NCBI RefSeq assembly: GCF_910596095.1
Contig: NC_056552.1
Span: forward strand, 17,309,111 to 17,373,110
DNA length: 64,000 bases
Origin: Thunnus maccoyii
Lineage: Eukaryota; Chordata; Actinopteri; Scombriformes; Scombridae
Direction: 5' to 3'
Position numbers and translations under genes: made by a program. The notes beneath the pieces were generated by a model. The model was not told the origin of the DNA and did no database searches. It saw only the letters and a list, made by a program, of their open reading frames with translations. This document shows, piece by piece, positions 26,501 through 41,208 of the stretch; the first letter of the stretch is position 1; every line of letters begins with the position of its first letter.

Positions 26501-29500
26501 TGACTGGTGGCCCGGGCGCCAAGCTGAATGCAGTGTAGAGTGACTCACGGTGCCCAGAGGTCAGGCTGCAGCACTCAAGTCTTTGTTGACAAGAAACCTC
26601 ATTAACTTTCATCCTCCTCCAAGCCAGTTTGGAAATTGGAAATTTTTAAATCTGCGCTGATTGTGGGATGTGGTTTCTCACTGCAGTTTTGCTGTCAATG
26701 CGTATTTGCAGAAGTCATATCAGCGCTGCTGCATAAACCTCTATTCCCTTTCATCTTCACTGGGAACAATTTCTGTCTTGGATCTCGTAAATCTCTAGCA
26801 AACCATTATTTGATTACTGTCGAGAGCAATAGCCTAATTCATATTGAGTTATATTCATTCATTTTCACTAACCTGATATTTAGGCTTTTCTTTCTACGCA
26901 ATTAAAACTGCAAATTCTTTTTCCTCCCTTTTCCTGTCCTCTCTTTGCGCATAGTAAAATAGAGTTAATGCTGCTCAAAACTCTCTCAGCTCTGTAAAAA
27001 TAAGACCCTCACTCCTCTACACACACACACACCCTCACACACACTCCTAAAACTCATGAATTATTGTAGCTTTGATTTATTTTAGCAATGATGACAGAGA
27101 AAGAGCAAGTGAGCATGGGACTTAGAGGAGGAAAAGTGGGAGAGTAATGCTGGGTTTTTCTCCAGGGAATTAGCCTGAGTGCAGTTTGAGATGCTGTTTG
27201 GAGATTTAAGCTGCAGCCTGAATCGAAAAAGGAGGAGAAAGCGGTGAGGAGATCACGCACGGTGACATTTCTACCCTCAATACCCCCCCAGAGCCTGGAG
27301 TCGAAGCACATTCATCTGAACTTCTGTGCTCATGTTAAACCGTAGCGATCAAAAATTTAATTTAACAAGTGGAATCTAAATCTTAGTATAATTATTTGGA
27401 ATTTGACTTTTACTGCATTTAATTTTCAAGTCTGTTTATTCAGTATCACTGCGATTTTCTCAAACTGAAAAATGAGAAAAAAAGGAAGAAACCAGCTAAA
27501 AGTGAGGAGTTGTAATTGAAGCTGTCCTGGTACAAATGTTATGATCTGTTGGAAAGTAGTCCATTGGGTTGGGAGGTGCACTGGACCACTTTGAATGTGT
27601 AATTCTGTGTGTTTGGAATTGACGGCAAGAGGCCTCTCTCAGTGGCGAGCAGAAAGACGGCTCTACTTCTTCCAGGTGAGAAGCCAGATGAAGGTCACCA
27701 GCCAGATTTTGGGAACAGCAGGAGGTTTTCACAAGACACTCGACTCTTGTCAGTTGATGTAGTGAGGCAGTCTGATGGTGAGGATGGCAGTGTTGCTTTG
27801 TAGACATTTTTTACTGATTTATTGTAAGTCAACACAATGAACAGTTGTGGTTTGCAATCCTTCAAACTGGCTTTTATGGCGAGTTTTATAGAAGTCTTAA
27901 AATAAGAAATGAGTCGCTATTATTAGAACAAAGGTGAAACTATCATACAAGGTTTGACATTTTCAATTTTGAGAATTAGGGTGAGGAAGAAATAAAGGCT
28001 GTGTCTCTTGCCTGCTTTTGCATGGACAGACAGGATATGAGGCTCCTTCCTGCCTTTAACATTTAACCTTATTTGATGCTGAAGTTCATATAACCATGTT
28101 TTTAGCCATGCTAGGCTCTATGGATGGCAACGTTGGTGTAGACATTCATGGTGGAGGATGACGGCTGCTGACTTTGGTGATCATCTGACTTTTCCTCTAG
28201 TGCCACCATGAGGTTGTGGTTTTGAGTGAAATGTATCAACAACTATGGTGTGGATTGCCATGAAATTTGGTACACATGTTCATGTTTCCCGCAGGTTAAA
28301 TTGTAAATTGTAATTGTTTTGTTGTCTCTTGACTTTTCATTTTACGACACAATCAGGTCAAAATTTCCATTTGTTAGATACTTTGGTTTATGACCAAATA
28401 CCTGCAAAATTAAATGCATTTTCATCAACTTCAAATGTACTTTGTGTTTAGTTGCGATTAGCAGATGTTAGCATGCCAACACACTAAACTAAGATGGTAA
28501 ACATTGGTAAACATTTTACCTGCTAAACATCAGCATGTTGACATCGTCATTTTGAGCATGTTAGGATGATGGTGTTAGCATTTAGCTCAAAGTACAGCCT
28601 CACTAAGCCACTAGTATCACTGTGAACTCTTGTTATTAAATCTTATCTATAGTTGTTTTAACTGATGCTACAATGTAAATATATTGTAGTTGTGGTTGTG
28701 TAACAGGTCATATTCATGTGTGGATTTTATAAACTTACATTTTTAAGTTTGGTTTACATTGGTTCGTCAGTTTATATAGCATACTAAACTGGGAACAAAA
28801 ATGAAGATATCATGGATACTTTAGATTTCAATGATCTGCTTGATATGTGTGTGTGACTGTGTGTGTGTCCAGACTTTGGTTCTTGTTACTACTTAGTGTT
28901 TCACTGCCTCACACTTTGCATTTCAGTCAGTTTCCCCCCTGTCTTTGTAAACTCATGATTGGTTGTGGATGTTCAAAATTGCCCGGTGCTTTAGATCACT
29001 CAGTGAAATCCTTGATTTTCCCTCTCTTCCCTTTTTGTCGCTCATGGCTGTCTCATGTTTATTCATGCACTCTTATTCTAGCTCATGAGTTCAATCATGT
29101 CGTCTATTGCTATCAGCTCCTGCACGCATGTTGCTTGTTATTTTTGTAGGGCAGCAGAGCTTTCAGGTTTATAGCTGCACTCAGTGGATGCGTTTATGGA
29201 GCAACGTGCTGCAGGTATTGTGCCTTTATGTGTGTGCCTTAACACTCTGCAAGTAGTTCTGCACCGCAGGGCTTCCTTTCAAAGCCAAAAAGAAAGATTT
29301 TTTTTTTGGAAGAGTGTGAAAGTATAGACCTGTTCTCACATGCATGGAAAAAAACAACTCCGCAGGGAAAATGATTATATCGCAATTTTAAAAAAAAAGA
29401 TGAGTTTCACAAAGGTTTTTTAATCTGAGTACGTCAAATGGTGTGATATAGACATCTCCAAACCTTGAAGGTCTGATTTTGACTACATCGCACTGCTGCT

Positions 29501-32500
29501 GTACTCTAGTGCACCCTCTGAAAATGAAGTATGACATTGTACATTTTGTCCTTGGATGTGTGCTGACTAAAAGAACAATTCTGTAATTATTTTCTGACAG
29601 AGCTGCTCAGACCCCGGTCCTTGTCCTTGCTTATTTTGCATCCACTCAGTAATATTTCATGGCTCTGCTGCACTTACAGTGGATGAAGAGCTCCACTTCA
29701 AATTCATGTTTGGAAATATGAACAGAAATTAAAATGTTGAGTCATGTTCAATATTCAGTCCAACTGCATATTCAAGAGAAGCAGTAGGAATTCCTTTTTT
29801 TCACCTCTTTCTCTTCTGGTTCTCCATCCTTGGGGCCAGAGCACCATATTTTACCTCGTAGCCCTTTATGAGCCCAGGGTTTCTGCCTCCTTTCAGACCT
29901 TACATTGAAGGCAATCCAAATCATCCAGCAGCCTTTCATAACAGTAAGTTTGAGTCTACTGTCCCCCTGTGTCCCACTCACCTCAGATATCAATGTGTCA
30001 GTGAGGATCTATAGCGTCAACATACCTTACTAGATTTTTTTTACTGGTCTTTGGTCCCTGCCAAGGTCGTTTCTGCAAGCTTCAGTGTGACAAAACAACG
30101 GCCTGGGGTAAAACTTTTGCTTTGAATCATCTGATCTTCAATGAAATATCAACATTTTCCAGTGAGAAAATCTGTTGCTGTAGAGGGAGAGAGAGCTCCT
30201 GGCATCACATTTGGTTGTTAAGAAAAAATTATGATCCAGCATGAAAGAAACATGTGTTTAGAGGGGGGGAAAAAAAGTTGTTAGTGTGTGCCACATGGCT
30301 TATGTTTGGCTTGTTGTGTGTCATCCCCCTAAAAACACTCATGCCATAAAATAATCTTCTTTAAAAAGATCTTAATTGGACATGTTTTGGTTTATTTATT
30401 TTTTTATTCTAATGGGGACAGAGACATACGCAGAGAATATTCACTGAGCAGAATAACACCACAAATCATAGCATTTCATTTGCAATACTCGTCCCCAGAT
30501 GGGCTTTTATAAAAACAAATGTGTATATAGTGCAATAAAAAACACAATAAAAACGCAATAAAATACATATTCAAATATGCAAAAAAAATAGAAAATAATG
30601 ATAGCAAAAGTACCATAAAATACAATAAAATACTAAGGAAAGATGCATCATCAACCAAGACTACACGCCTGGTTATTCTTCAGAAACGTGGATTTAAAAT
30701 GATTCCAGTTGTGATTTGTTTTGAAGCTATCTGTCCAAAGGAGATTTATATAAACAGGCATTTTAAAAAACACCCCTGCCTCAGTACCTCCACTGAGATG
30801 CCCTTGAGCAAGGCCCTTAACCCCCAGTTGCTCCGGTGGCCAACAATAAGAGGACTGCGGTTGTATTTTGCAGCTTACAGTTGTTAATGTGAAAGTAACT
30901 GTGTGAATGTGAGCAGGGCGACCCTGAAAAAGCAAGCTGCACTCAGGGATATACTATAAGAAGCACCTGAGTAATTGAACCAGAAACCCTGAGAGGTTTC
31001 ACTGTGTCACTGAGCATCTATAGAGCCTGAGTATCAGGATTTTCTCCTCCTAGTGTCCAGAAGCCTGTTAATAGAATATACTATTTACTGCTATAAACTG
31101 GCCAGGCAGTGTCAGAAAACTCTGTGCTCACACTGCTTATTGGCATCTGTAGCCAAGAGGAGGAAAAGACATGTGGCCTGATGTCGTTTGTGGCCTGTTG
31201 GGATATTGTAATGGAAATGTGATAAATGGCTGCATGTCAGTATAACCTCATTGTTGCAAGCTAGTTGATGTTGTCATTACTTAAAAGCTCCACACGAAGT
31301 TACATTTAATGTTTAATCCTTCAGCGGTTGATTAATGTTGTTCTGATATCAGGCAGGACCGCGGCAGTGTCGGATTTCCGCTGTGGCCACAAGAGTCACC
31401 GTGTTGTCGGCCCTAATTTAGCCTGATGATTGTTTCTGCATTCTCTCACGCTAATAAAAGCCTATTCAGTTCCCTGACTGGCTGGAGGTCTTCGGACTTA
31501 TTTTTGCCTTTGTTGCACTACCATTTCTAAATTCCTATTATATGACTGAATGATGTTTTTAAAAGCATGCTGCACATATTTAGGCAAGGTAAATATGATT
31601 ATATATGCTGCCAGTGAATAGAGCGCCTTGGTGCCTGGCCAAGAGCGACTTTGTCCATCGTCCATTTTGCTGATGTTTGATGTTTGGACGAGGCACACAA
31701 GCTGCGAGTTACTCTACTCTACACAAATCCTGAAAGCCTAAAAATACAGTTTTGGCATAGAGTCTGCAAGATTAAAATCAATAAAATCAATTGAGTTATA
31801 AAAACAAAAAGCTTTACTCCTTAGATGCAGGATTTTCAATTTGGTAAAGAGTCAAGTCTTGATTTTATTGGTTTAATTCACTTTTTCTTTTGTGTGACCA
31901 TTTGTTGGTGTGATAAAGAACTACTGTAGGAATTTCTCTAGTATATTGTTTGATTGAAGATACCTTATGAGAGGAGAGTGAAAGGTCATTCTTAAACTTG
32001 GCAATCTTAACCACAGGTCTACTTAATAGCTTTTTCCAGAGCTTTCAACTGCACTTCACAGTCTTTCTCAGTGAAAGACTCTCTCCTCTCGAGTTGGAAC
32101 GGAGTTAAAAGCTCTGCAAACGCTTTCAAGTCGATGCTGAGTGAAGATTTCTTTTGTCAAACAACATTATGAGTGGTTGGGAAGTTCCTAATGAAGCTTT
32201 ATAATAAACTGTTTACAATACAGCTTTGTAAGGAGCTCAAAAACAGAACAATATCAATACAAGGACTGTGCATATTATGCTTTTTTTTACACACAGAGGT
32301 TACACATGTGATTGAAAGTTGATCCACAGTGGTGCTCAGTAAACTTAGTGACTGCAAGTAGACTGTGCATGGGAGTTTTGGGGGAATCGGGAGTTTTTTC
32401 TCACGGCAAAGTTGAATCAGATAAACTGCCGCTGCCACACCTGCACACCACATCAGCAGCATCAGCAACTGAATTCAGTTAACGAGGGGGAGGTGGAGAT

Positions 32501-35500
32501 GAAAAGACAAGAGAGGGCAGATACAGTAGAGAGAAAGCATCAGGGAGCAGAGTGACTGACTCACTTCAAGCGCTGGTGTAGAGATATTTGACAACGCACT
32601 AATTGAATTGGCTGGAGGTGAATCCGGTAAGGTTTGTGGAAAGCAGGAGGCGTTTTCATGACTGTGGAATTGTCTTTGTGTCACCATTGCCTGCTGAATA
32701 CAGATTATTTCCTGCCTGCTCTTATTTGAAGGCCCATTGGCAGTGTCTGTTATTGTCATATTGCAATATTGTCAGTATGCAGTGTCAGATTTTTGACTTT
32801 TTAGCCAATCTCAGCCACAGAACCTTATATGTGTTCAAACTCTGGTGGTGCATATAGCGTTGAAGCGTCTGGTCCTGTGTTTCTGATGTACTCCCCTGAT
32901 GCTGGCCTGAACTGAGCACTGAGGAGGCAGGGTGACCTTGGTGTGATGCAGAGGCTGCCAACGTGATTATGATAATTCTCAACCCCCCTATGCCACCCCA
33001 CAGTCAACACTTCCCAGGTGACACCAAGCTCACTTCCTCTACAACCACCCCCTGCAGCCTCGCTGATAACAACACCGAGGATGATGAATATTTCTACTGT
33101 AATGCAGCCTCATTGAAGGTATCCCCTTTGAGCGGAGCGACACCACTGTGTTTATGAGCGTCTGTTTGCATCTGCTGCATGAAGTCAATCCAGGACAGCA
33201 ATATGTGTCTGCTGGAGTTCGAGAGGAGGCTGTTTCTCTGCTAAGTTTATATTCCATTTACTTTGGTGGTTAGTTTCAAGGTTCTCAAATGAAGAAGTGC
33301 ATCATGCTAGCTGTAGCCATCTCTGCGGCTTTATAACCTTGAGCACAGGAAGTTAATCAGTGCCCTTTTGTATTGGGATGTTCAAAGAATATGAGTAATT
33401 TCCACCCAAGGCTAGCTATTGTGCTTGTTAGCTGAAAAGCAGTTGTGAGTGATAAGCACTTTGGTCGTGACAAGAATTTATTTTTTTGTATTACAGCTCC
33501 TCTCACGGACAAGAAGCACAGACAACTTAATGGGCGTATTTTGACAAACACTCACTAATTTCTAAGTTTTCTCTCTGCCTCTTCCATTAGAGGCATGCTC
33601 GCTTGCCCGCACACATACACAAGCTACAGATGTGATTATACTTTTCCACTGGCAGTTGGTGCTGTGCTGAGCGGTCTCCTTTCAGCAACTCTGAGGTTGT
33701 GACTTGTGGTGAATATTGATTTTTTCCCTGATGCCCTCTGGTCTCTGGGGTAGCATAAATATTATCATATTTTTCCCCATGTGGCAAATTTGGACAGGGC
33801 AGAAAAACAGTTCAGATAAACAAAATCAATCTCCAAGGAAGGGCAAGATGTGTTTACAGCGGCCATGTTGGCGCAATGTGAAATTGATGAATCGTATCCG
33901 TTCCTCCAGGCCAGAGCTTGGCATTGATGGTGCTGGTATAGTGTTGTTTTCGTGTTTCCTGTTTTTTTTTATATCTGTAGACAAGAGAGGTCCTTATTTA
34001 TGTTGCGTTTCAACTTGGGATCTGTGTTTCTCTCATTGATGTTGTTCCTCTAATGATCGGCTTTGACTGCAGTTGCAGCAGCGCACGTGTGTAGTGTTTT
34101 GTCGCTTTGAGGATGCTGACAGTTTGGATGCTCCTCCACAGCTTGACACTGCAGAGAAGTTAAAGTTCTCAGACTCCGTATTTTCCACTCACATCATCCA
34201 AGGGTTTGCATCCCTCCCACTCACACTTCACCAGGGCACAAGGAGATGGATGAAGATGTTAGATGGGATGAGGACTGATTGCAAGTCATGCTGCTCCACT
34301 TGAAGGAAACCACGGGTGACAGAGATGGTATTTCCCTTATCTCTTTCTGTCTGAATGACACAGGTGTCCATCTCCTTCCCAGGTGGAAAATATCTTTAAT
34401 AGAGCTCCCCCAGTCTGACAGCGCTATTATAGTTGAAATGAGGTTTTGGAATGGACACCACTCTATTAAATGACATTTGAAGCCATGAGCTTTTCAAATA
34501 GACTGTAAAGTGGACAAAAGACCATGTGACAGATGGTCTGCCTCCAGTTGAGTCACCCTGACATTTACCTATTTTTTTCTGCGGTCACCTCCAAACTGTG
34601 TCTGCTAACATAAGAAAACAAAAGTAAGTTGGCTTTCAAAATCAAATAATAATAATATCACCCCTTCATGATGCATAAAGCTAGTGCTAAAATGATTAGT
34701 CAATTAGTCTATTTCTACAAAATTATTGGGCAACTATTAGTCTAGTGCTATCTTCTCAAATGTGAAGATTGGCTGCTTTGCTCTCTTTTATATCAGTCAT
34801 CTTTGGGTTTTAGAGTGTTGATCAGAAATTAGTAATAATTAGTAATTAGAGTTAAACTGATCAATTGGCTAGATGTATCGGCCGATATTAGTGTATTGCA
34901 GATATATATTGGTATTGGTGTATATTCAGCAGATGAGTAAGTGCAGTACAGAAATGCTTAAATATGTTTGAGGTCATTTAAATAGTGTTGCCATTAGATA
35001 GTTTGTACTTTTTTCAACTGCAAAATGTCTCATTGAGTTCATATTTTTGTCACAATTTTATATACTCTAAAAAACAAATCTACTCAAATCTTATCCAAAA
35101 AAAAATTGTTTATATTATGTTTATTGCAAAAGTGACTATTGACTATTGACTTCATTGGATTTTTAAAACTATGAACTATAAATATCAGCCTCAAAAATCC
35201 AGTCAGTCAGACTATAATGGGCCTTTTTCACTATTTTCTGATATTTTATTGACCAAATGATTCTTCAATGAATCCAAAAATGATTTGAAAGTAATTGTTA
35301 TTAGCAGCCCTACATAGTGCAATGTGATTATGATGTTATGTGTACATTTTACAGATATCAAACTTCATAATCATATGGGGTATTTTCATCATGCATGTTG
35401 GGAGAAGTTATGATCTCCAACAGTCAAATGTTATTTGACTTAAAATAACACATAACTCCATTAGCATGTCTGAAACACAAATCACAAAGTTCATTATATT

Positions 35501-38500
35501 TACATCTGATATTTAGCAGGTTCTTAACACAGTGGGGAGTGACATTTATATTCAACTGATCTTAACTGGAAGGAGAATATGAATTGCAGCAAATGGAACA
35601 AACATGTCCATCAAGTTTATCTAATTTAACAAACTAAAGCCTTAGGGATCTTGTAATTGAGCCGCAAAACATTTAAAAAAACACACAAAGAAAAAAATAG
35701 CTCTGATTGCACCCTCAGTGTGTCCTCTGTGTCACTATTTCACATTGATGCAACCATTCTCCCACTCTTTCCATCAGTCTCCCTCCCTTCATATTTGTTC
35801 TTAGTAAATAAATCTGATCAGGCATTTCCCCAGTTTATTAGCCAACAGAGGCAGCCCTGTGACTACAGGGCTGCTGACTACAGCACATCTCTGTGCAGGG
35901 CCACAAGATTTAATGCATACAGGATAGATCTGTCTGAGGCAAGGGTGTACAAATAGAACAACCTGAACCTGAAAGGCAACGTTCCCACAGCATCCACTAG
36001 TAGAGGTTTCCCCTGCTGATACTGTCCTATGAGCTGTGGCAGAGAGCTGGTTTCATGCTTCTCTTCTATGATTTACAACTGTCAATTCCAAAATGTTAAT
36101 CCTAAAGGACTGAAATCAACTGAGCTGCATAGAAATGTGGCTTACATAATCTCTCATGTCTCATATTTAAACATAAATGCACAGTGCTTGGTTGCCAGAT
36201 TTCCTTGTACCCAGCACTTACTAAATCACATGAATAAATAAACACTCACTGTCCTTTAATTGTCCTCTCCAGAGTAATTTATTAGCTGACCAACCAAGAA
36301 ATGTGACTCAATGCATATTAATGTTCCCAGACATCTTTAAGGTTTCCAGAAAACACTGTCCGAAGACATCTTTACAAATTCAGATATGTTAACAATGGGT
36401 CAGATGACTATATGTGATGTGAAAGAGGTCGCTCATAGGAACAAACCCACAGATGATTATTACTCGACTCTGCAGTTTTTCTCAGTTCTACTAAGTTTTT
36501 ATGTTGAGTTTTTGTTTTATGACCAGCAACTAAACTGTTTGGTTCAGTCTGATCACTCTCACCTGCATTGTTTCCACAAGCAGCAGGCAGCTGTTTTCCA
36601 AAAATGCCTCCAAATTCTGTACACTATCTGCCAAATACCAAACAGCAGACACAATTAGAGTCTAGCTGATGATCATAGTGGAGACCAAAAACAGAGCTAA
36701 AAGGAGAGTGAATATTGGACTTACATTCATCAAATTGACACAAACACAACTCCAAATGAATGCTAATGTTGCTCTGTGTCTGCTGGATGTGTCAACAGGC
36801 AACTTTTTGCTAAAACATACACCATATCAACTTTATAACGTGGTAATATGTCAACGCTTGACAGCTTCTCTCCACTGCCCCAAGTGGCCAAAAAATCAGT
36901 AAATGCAGGTTTAACTTTCAGACACCTCAATAAGCTTTTGTATAGTTCACTTTTATACCAAGCAGTAAATACAGCATAACAAGACAAATTAGGAATATAA
37001 GAAACATGCCCCAGAGAATCCATACATACACATGAATACTTAGTTTAGCATAGGCTAACCCTCATGTATCCTGGTTTTAGCCAAGACATCTACATCTACA
37101 CTTCGACATTGTTTAAACATCTATTCAGCATAATATGCTCATTAAGAAACTACATCAGCTCCATTCCTCCAGGGTCTGTGTACTCTTGATAGATAGACTG
37201 TAAATAGCCGCAGTAATCACAGTCAATAGCTACCCGCATATGCAAACTTTAGGAATCAGTGCAAATCATAAGGTTTGTAACTGTGCAGAGGCATTCGCCA
37301 TATTTTTCCGAGGATTAGATTTTTTTTTTTTTTTTTAATTGCAGCATTTACTGTGCTCTGGCGCAGCTTCCACTGGAGCAGCTATAGAGAGCCGCTGCCT
37401 CAGGCAATGTCAGACTCTGGCCTCGGATCAGCTTGTCTGCACCTTATCCTGGAGAGACTGAAAAATCCAAAGTTGACCCATAGCTTAAGGGCAGCCTGGA
37501 GTAACAGTAATGATGTAGGAAGTTTGGTTTGACAGAGAGGCTCATTTCTCTGAGCTGCATTGGGGATTATACTGCGGTAGATAGAGTATAGCCCTGAGTG
37601 TGTAGTTAACCTATACTCCACACCAAGTACATCATTTTTAGTGTCTACACTGCAGTGCACTTGTGGATGTTGCAAGCTCACAAAAAGATTTGAGGATGTT
37701 GGTGATGACTTCAGGATGGCAACAATAAATAATCTGTGCATGAGATGGAATGTGTCAGCTCCGCACTGAAATAATCGCACACCTCACGTCTCAGCTCCTG
37801 CTGAGTGCGAGAATCCTAAATCTTAAATCCCCCTAAGCAGGAGAGCCCGCATGACAGGCCTGTTTAATATTCATACTGTATTTGGGAGCCTCTCACCAAA
37901 GCAGAGCGAGCAGGAGGAGAGAGCAGTTTGTATCCTCCCTATGGAGCCCGTCTCTTCCTCTGAGCCGGAGGTCTTGGGTTGTCTCTTCTTCCTCGCCCAC
38001 AGATGGTGGTATCAGATCCCTGACAAGTGTCTCAAGTGTCGCAGAGGTGGTGTGGGCTGGTGTTAAATATCAGGGAATTTATCGTCAAGTGTAGGAATTT
38101 GTCCAACCACTTTTTTTAGCCACACTCCTCTGTCGGTCGGTCGGTCGGTCGGTCGGTCAGTCGGTCCACCACTTTGGTCTTGCCTGAGATATCTCAACAA
38201 CTACTGGATGGATTGTCATGAAAAATTCTTTGGGGACATTGATGGTCCCCAAAGGATGAATCCTAATGACTTTAGTGACCCTCTTGACTTTTTATCTAGC
38301 TCCACTAGCAGGTTGACATTTGTGGTTTTGAGTGAAAAGACTTGACAACTATTGGATGGATCACCTTGAAATTTGCTACAGATGTTCTTTATCCCCTTGG
38401 GATAAGTTGTGTCAACTTTGGTGATCCGCTCTGTAACACCATCATCAGGTCAAACTGTCCAATAATTTGGTTTATGACCAGGCTTAGAGCTAATTAGCAA

Positions 38501-40608
38501 ATGATAGCATGCTAACGCATAAAACTGGGATGGTGAACACACCTTAAACCTACTCAACATCAGCATGTTTGCATCGTGTGTTAGCATGTTCACGTTAGCG
38601 TTTAGCTCAAAGCTTTGCTGTGCCTCAGTACAGCCTCAAAAAGCTGTTAGCATTCCTGTAACATGACTTTTGATTTGAAAATGAAAAATATATGGAGGAA
38701 ATACATTATTTGTTTCCACAATCAGCTGCAAACTAGAAGATATTGACAAAAAATCAATTTAAACTACAAGTTTAATGCAAACATGGTGTGAGATATGGTC
38801 TATTGCTCAAGTTCATGCTAAAACAGTAAAATAAACTCACAAAATTGTATCACTTAATTGAACTGAATTTTTAAGACCAGTAAAATACTGCATTTACCCC
38901 AAATCACAAAATTACCATAACTAAAATCCCCAGACGATATCTCTCATATTACTCTATCAATATTACATCAGTATACAGTATCTACAAGCTCCTCTGCGTT
39001 GAAGTAATAAATTAACCGCAAAAATGTTGTGAAGCTTCAGAAAAGACCAAAAGAGAAACTCAGATGTTGCTGCTGAAGTTGCTTCAATTCCATTTTTCCT
39101 TTACTTTGAAGAGATCAGAGACCACATACTGTATGCTACACTGTGTAATTGCAATTTTGCGGAACTGCTAAAAATGGGGCACTGTGAACCTCCTCACATC
39201 TTTAGCTGAAGCTCCAACCTTCATATGCCCCATAAATCCACATAAAATAGCCCATAGGTGTCGGAGCGACTAGAGATGAATGACTCAGGAACGCGCTCTG
39301 ATTACCATCTGTCTTTCCATGATCATCACTGCTACCACGGGCTGACAAGGCGTTCTTTTAAGACAATGTTTACTCTGTGTGGTCCCACGACACACACACA
39401 CACACATACAGAATATGAATGTTACAACATGCATTATAGATCTGAGATCACAACTCCAGCAAACCCAAACTGTGATTAAAAAGAGGCTGTTTTGTTTTAT
39501 CAGCCCTCTCCGCTTCCCTTATCAGCTCATTTGCATAATTAACAGTGGCTGACGCTGTCTTCCCAAGCTATTGCCACTGTGATTTCTGTCCTACTTCATA
39601 GTGTCACAGCAACCTTTTTTACCGACTGCGGCGGCTGGTGCACTCAGGTTTATATCTTTATAAACTTCTTAACACTTTCAGTACAGCTGCTGGCTATGTT
39701 AAGTCTATTTCTAAGTCTGTTTGGTTGTTTGGTGCATTTTTGTTGTTAACACTTTAAAGGAATAGTTTCACATTTTGGGATGTACATGTACATTTATCCA
39801 CTTTCTCGTCGAGAGCTAAATGAGAAGATTGATACCACCACTCTCCTCAAGAAAGGTATCAATCTTCTCATCTAACTCTCAACAGGAAACAAAAAAAGTG
39901 TATTTCCCGAAATGTCGAACTATTCCTTTAACACATCAACAGTAAATATATGATTTGGTGTCATTAAATCCAAATCAAAGAGGAAGAGCATAACTGAAGA
40001 CACAATTTTTACATGACATTCAATATTAATACGTGATGAAATCAATGGAGGTGAAAGAAAAGATTCTTGCAGTGTTTTATTAACACAATGGATATGATTG
40101 ATAGATGCTCATTTGATATTTATAATTTCTGATTTCTAACAGAAAACACAAAAGCAAATGGATGTCAAGAATCCAGAGGATGCATTTTAATATATTTTGT
40201 CCATTTTTATTTTAATCTGCTACCAGAGTATAGCTTCAGTAGCTACCTATACAAGCTTAATTAGTAAGTTGGTGGCCAAGCTTGTTAATATTATAGACCA
40301 CAGTATAATTAAACCACAAGACGAGTCCCAAGTAGACTTAGCTTTTTCTCAACTAGAAAGTTTGACTAATAGTCTAAAAAGTCCAAGACTGTGGAAAAGT
40401 ATTCTGGCCAACATTTGCTATCACTAACTTAAGGCAGGCTGAGCCCCTACACACCTGTAGTCTGATTAGACCTCTTGACCCTCGTCACTCTAGTCAGTCA
40501 GTCAGTCCGTCAGTCAGTTCATAGAGTTTGGTCACATCACATAACTCCCATCTTAGCTCCAACCAACTTCAACCTGACTAGAAGTCTAATTAGCCAAAGT
40601 CATTGAAA

Positions 40609-40658
<50 letters not shown>

Positions 40659-41167
40659 GCCTTTAAGTCAAAATTACAAGACTACATCATCAAATAACTT
40701 TTAAACAATAACATTGCTGCTATATAACAATATCAGAACATTTGTTTGATTTTTAACAACCCAGCTGTATTGCATGTAGTCGTAATGTAAGCGTGCAATC
40801 ACTCTACAGGCTACAGTGTAGCGTATTGATCACCATTGTATCTTTCCTATTACAACTTCGCTTTTAAACAGCACATTTGGCTTCTGTCCATATCTACATA
40901 TCCCAGATTAGATATTGCTCATGAATATAACACAAGGCATTTTTGGAGCACACAAATAAGAAATTCTCCTCTTCAGCAAGGTTCTCTCGCATTCTTGCTT
41001 CACTTTGATCAGAGATCATCCTGAGATGGACTCATTTTAATTACAGCCTCTTGAAAGAAAATCCAATTAAGAAATATTCATTTTAATTTCTTTACCGTTT
41101 AAATATAATTAGTCAGCTGCAATTTTGGCGGACTGCTTGCACACAGGAAAGGCCTATACAATAGATA

Positions 41168-41208
<41 letters not shown>

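Noticed and set aside
30476..30658. Hydrophobic 60-codon minus-strand frame resembling a membrane protein.
   Set aside because: It arises from an A-rich AATAAAA low-complexity stretch, which reads as Phe/Leu/Ile on the other strand.
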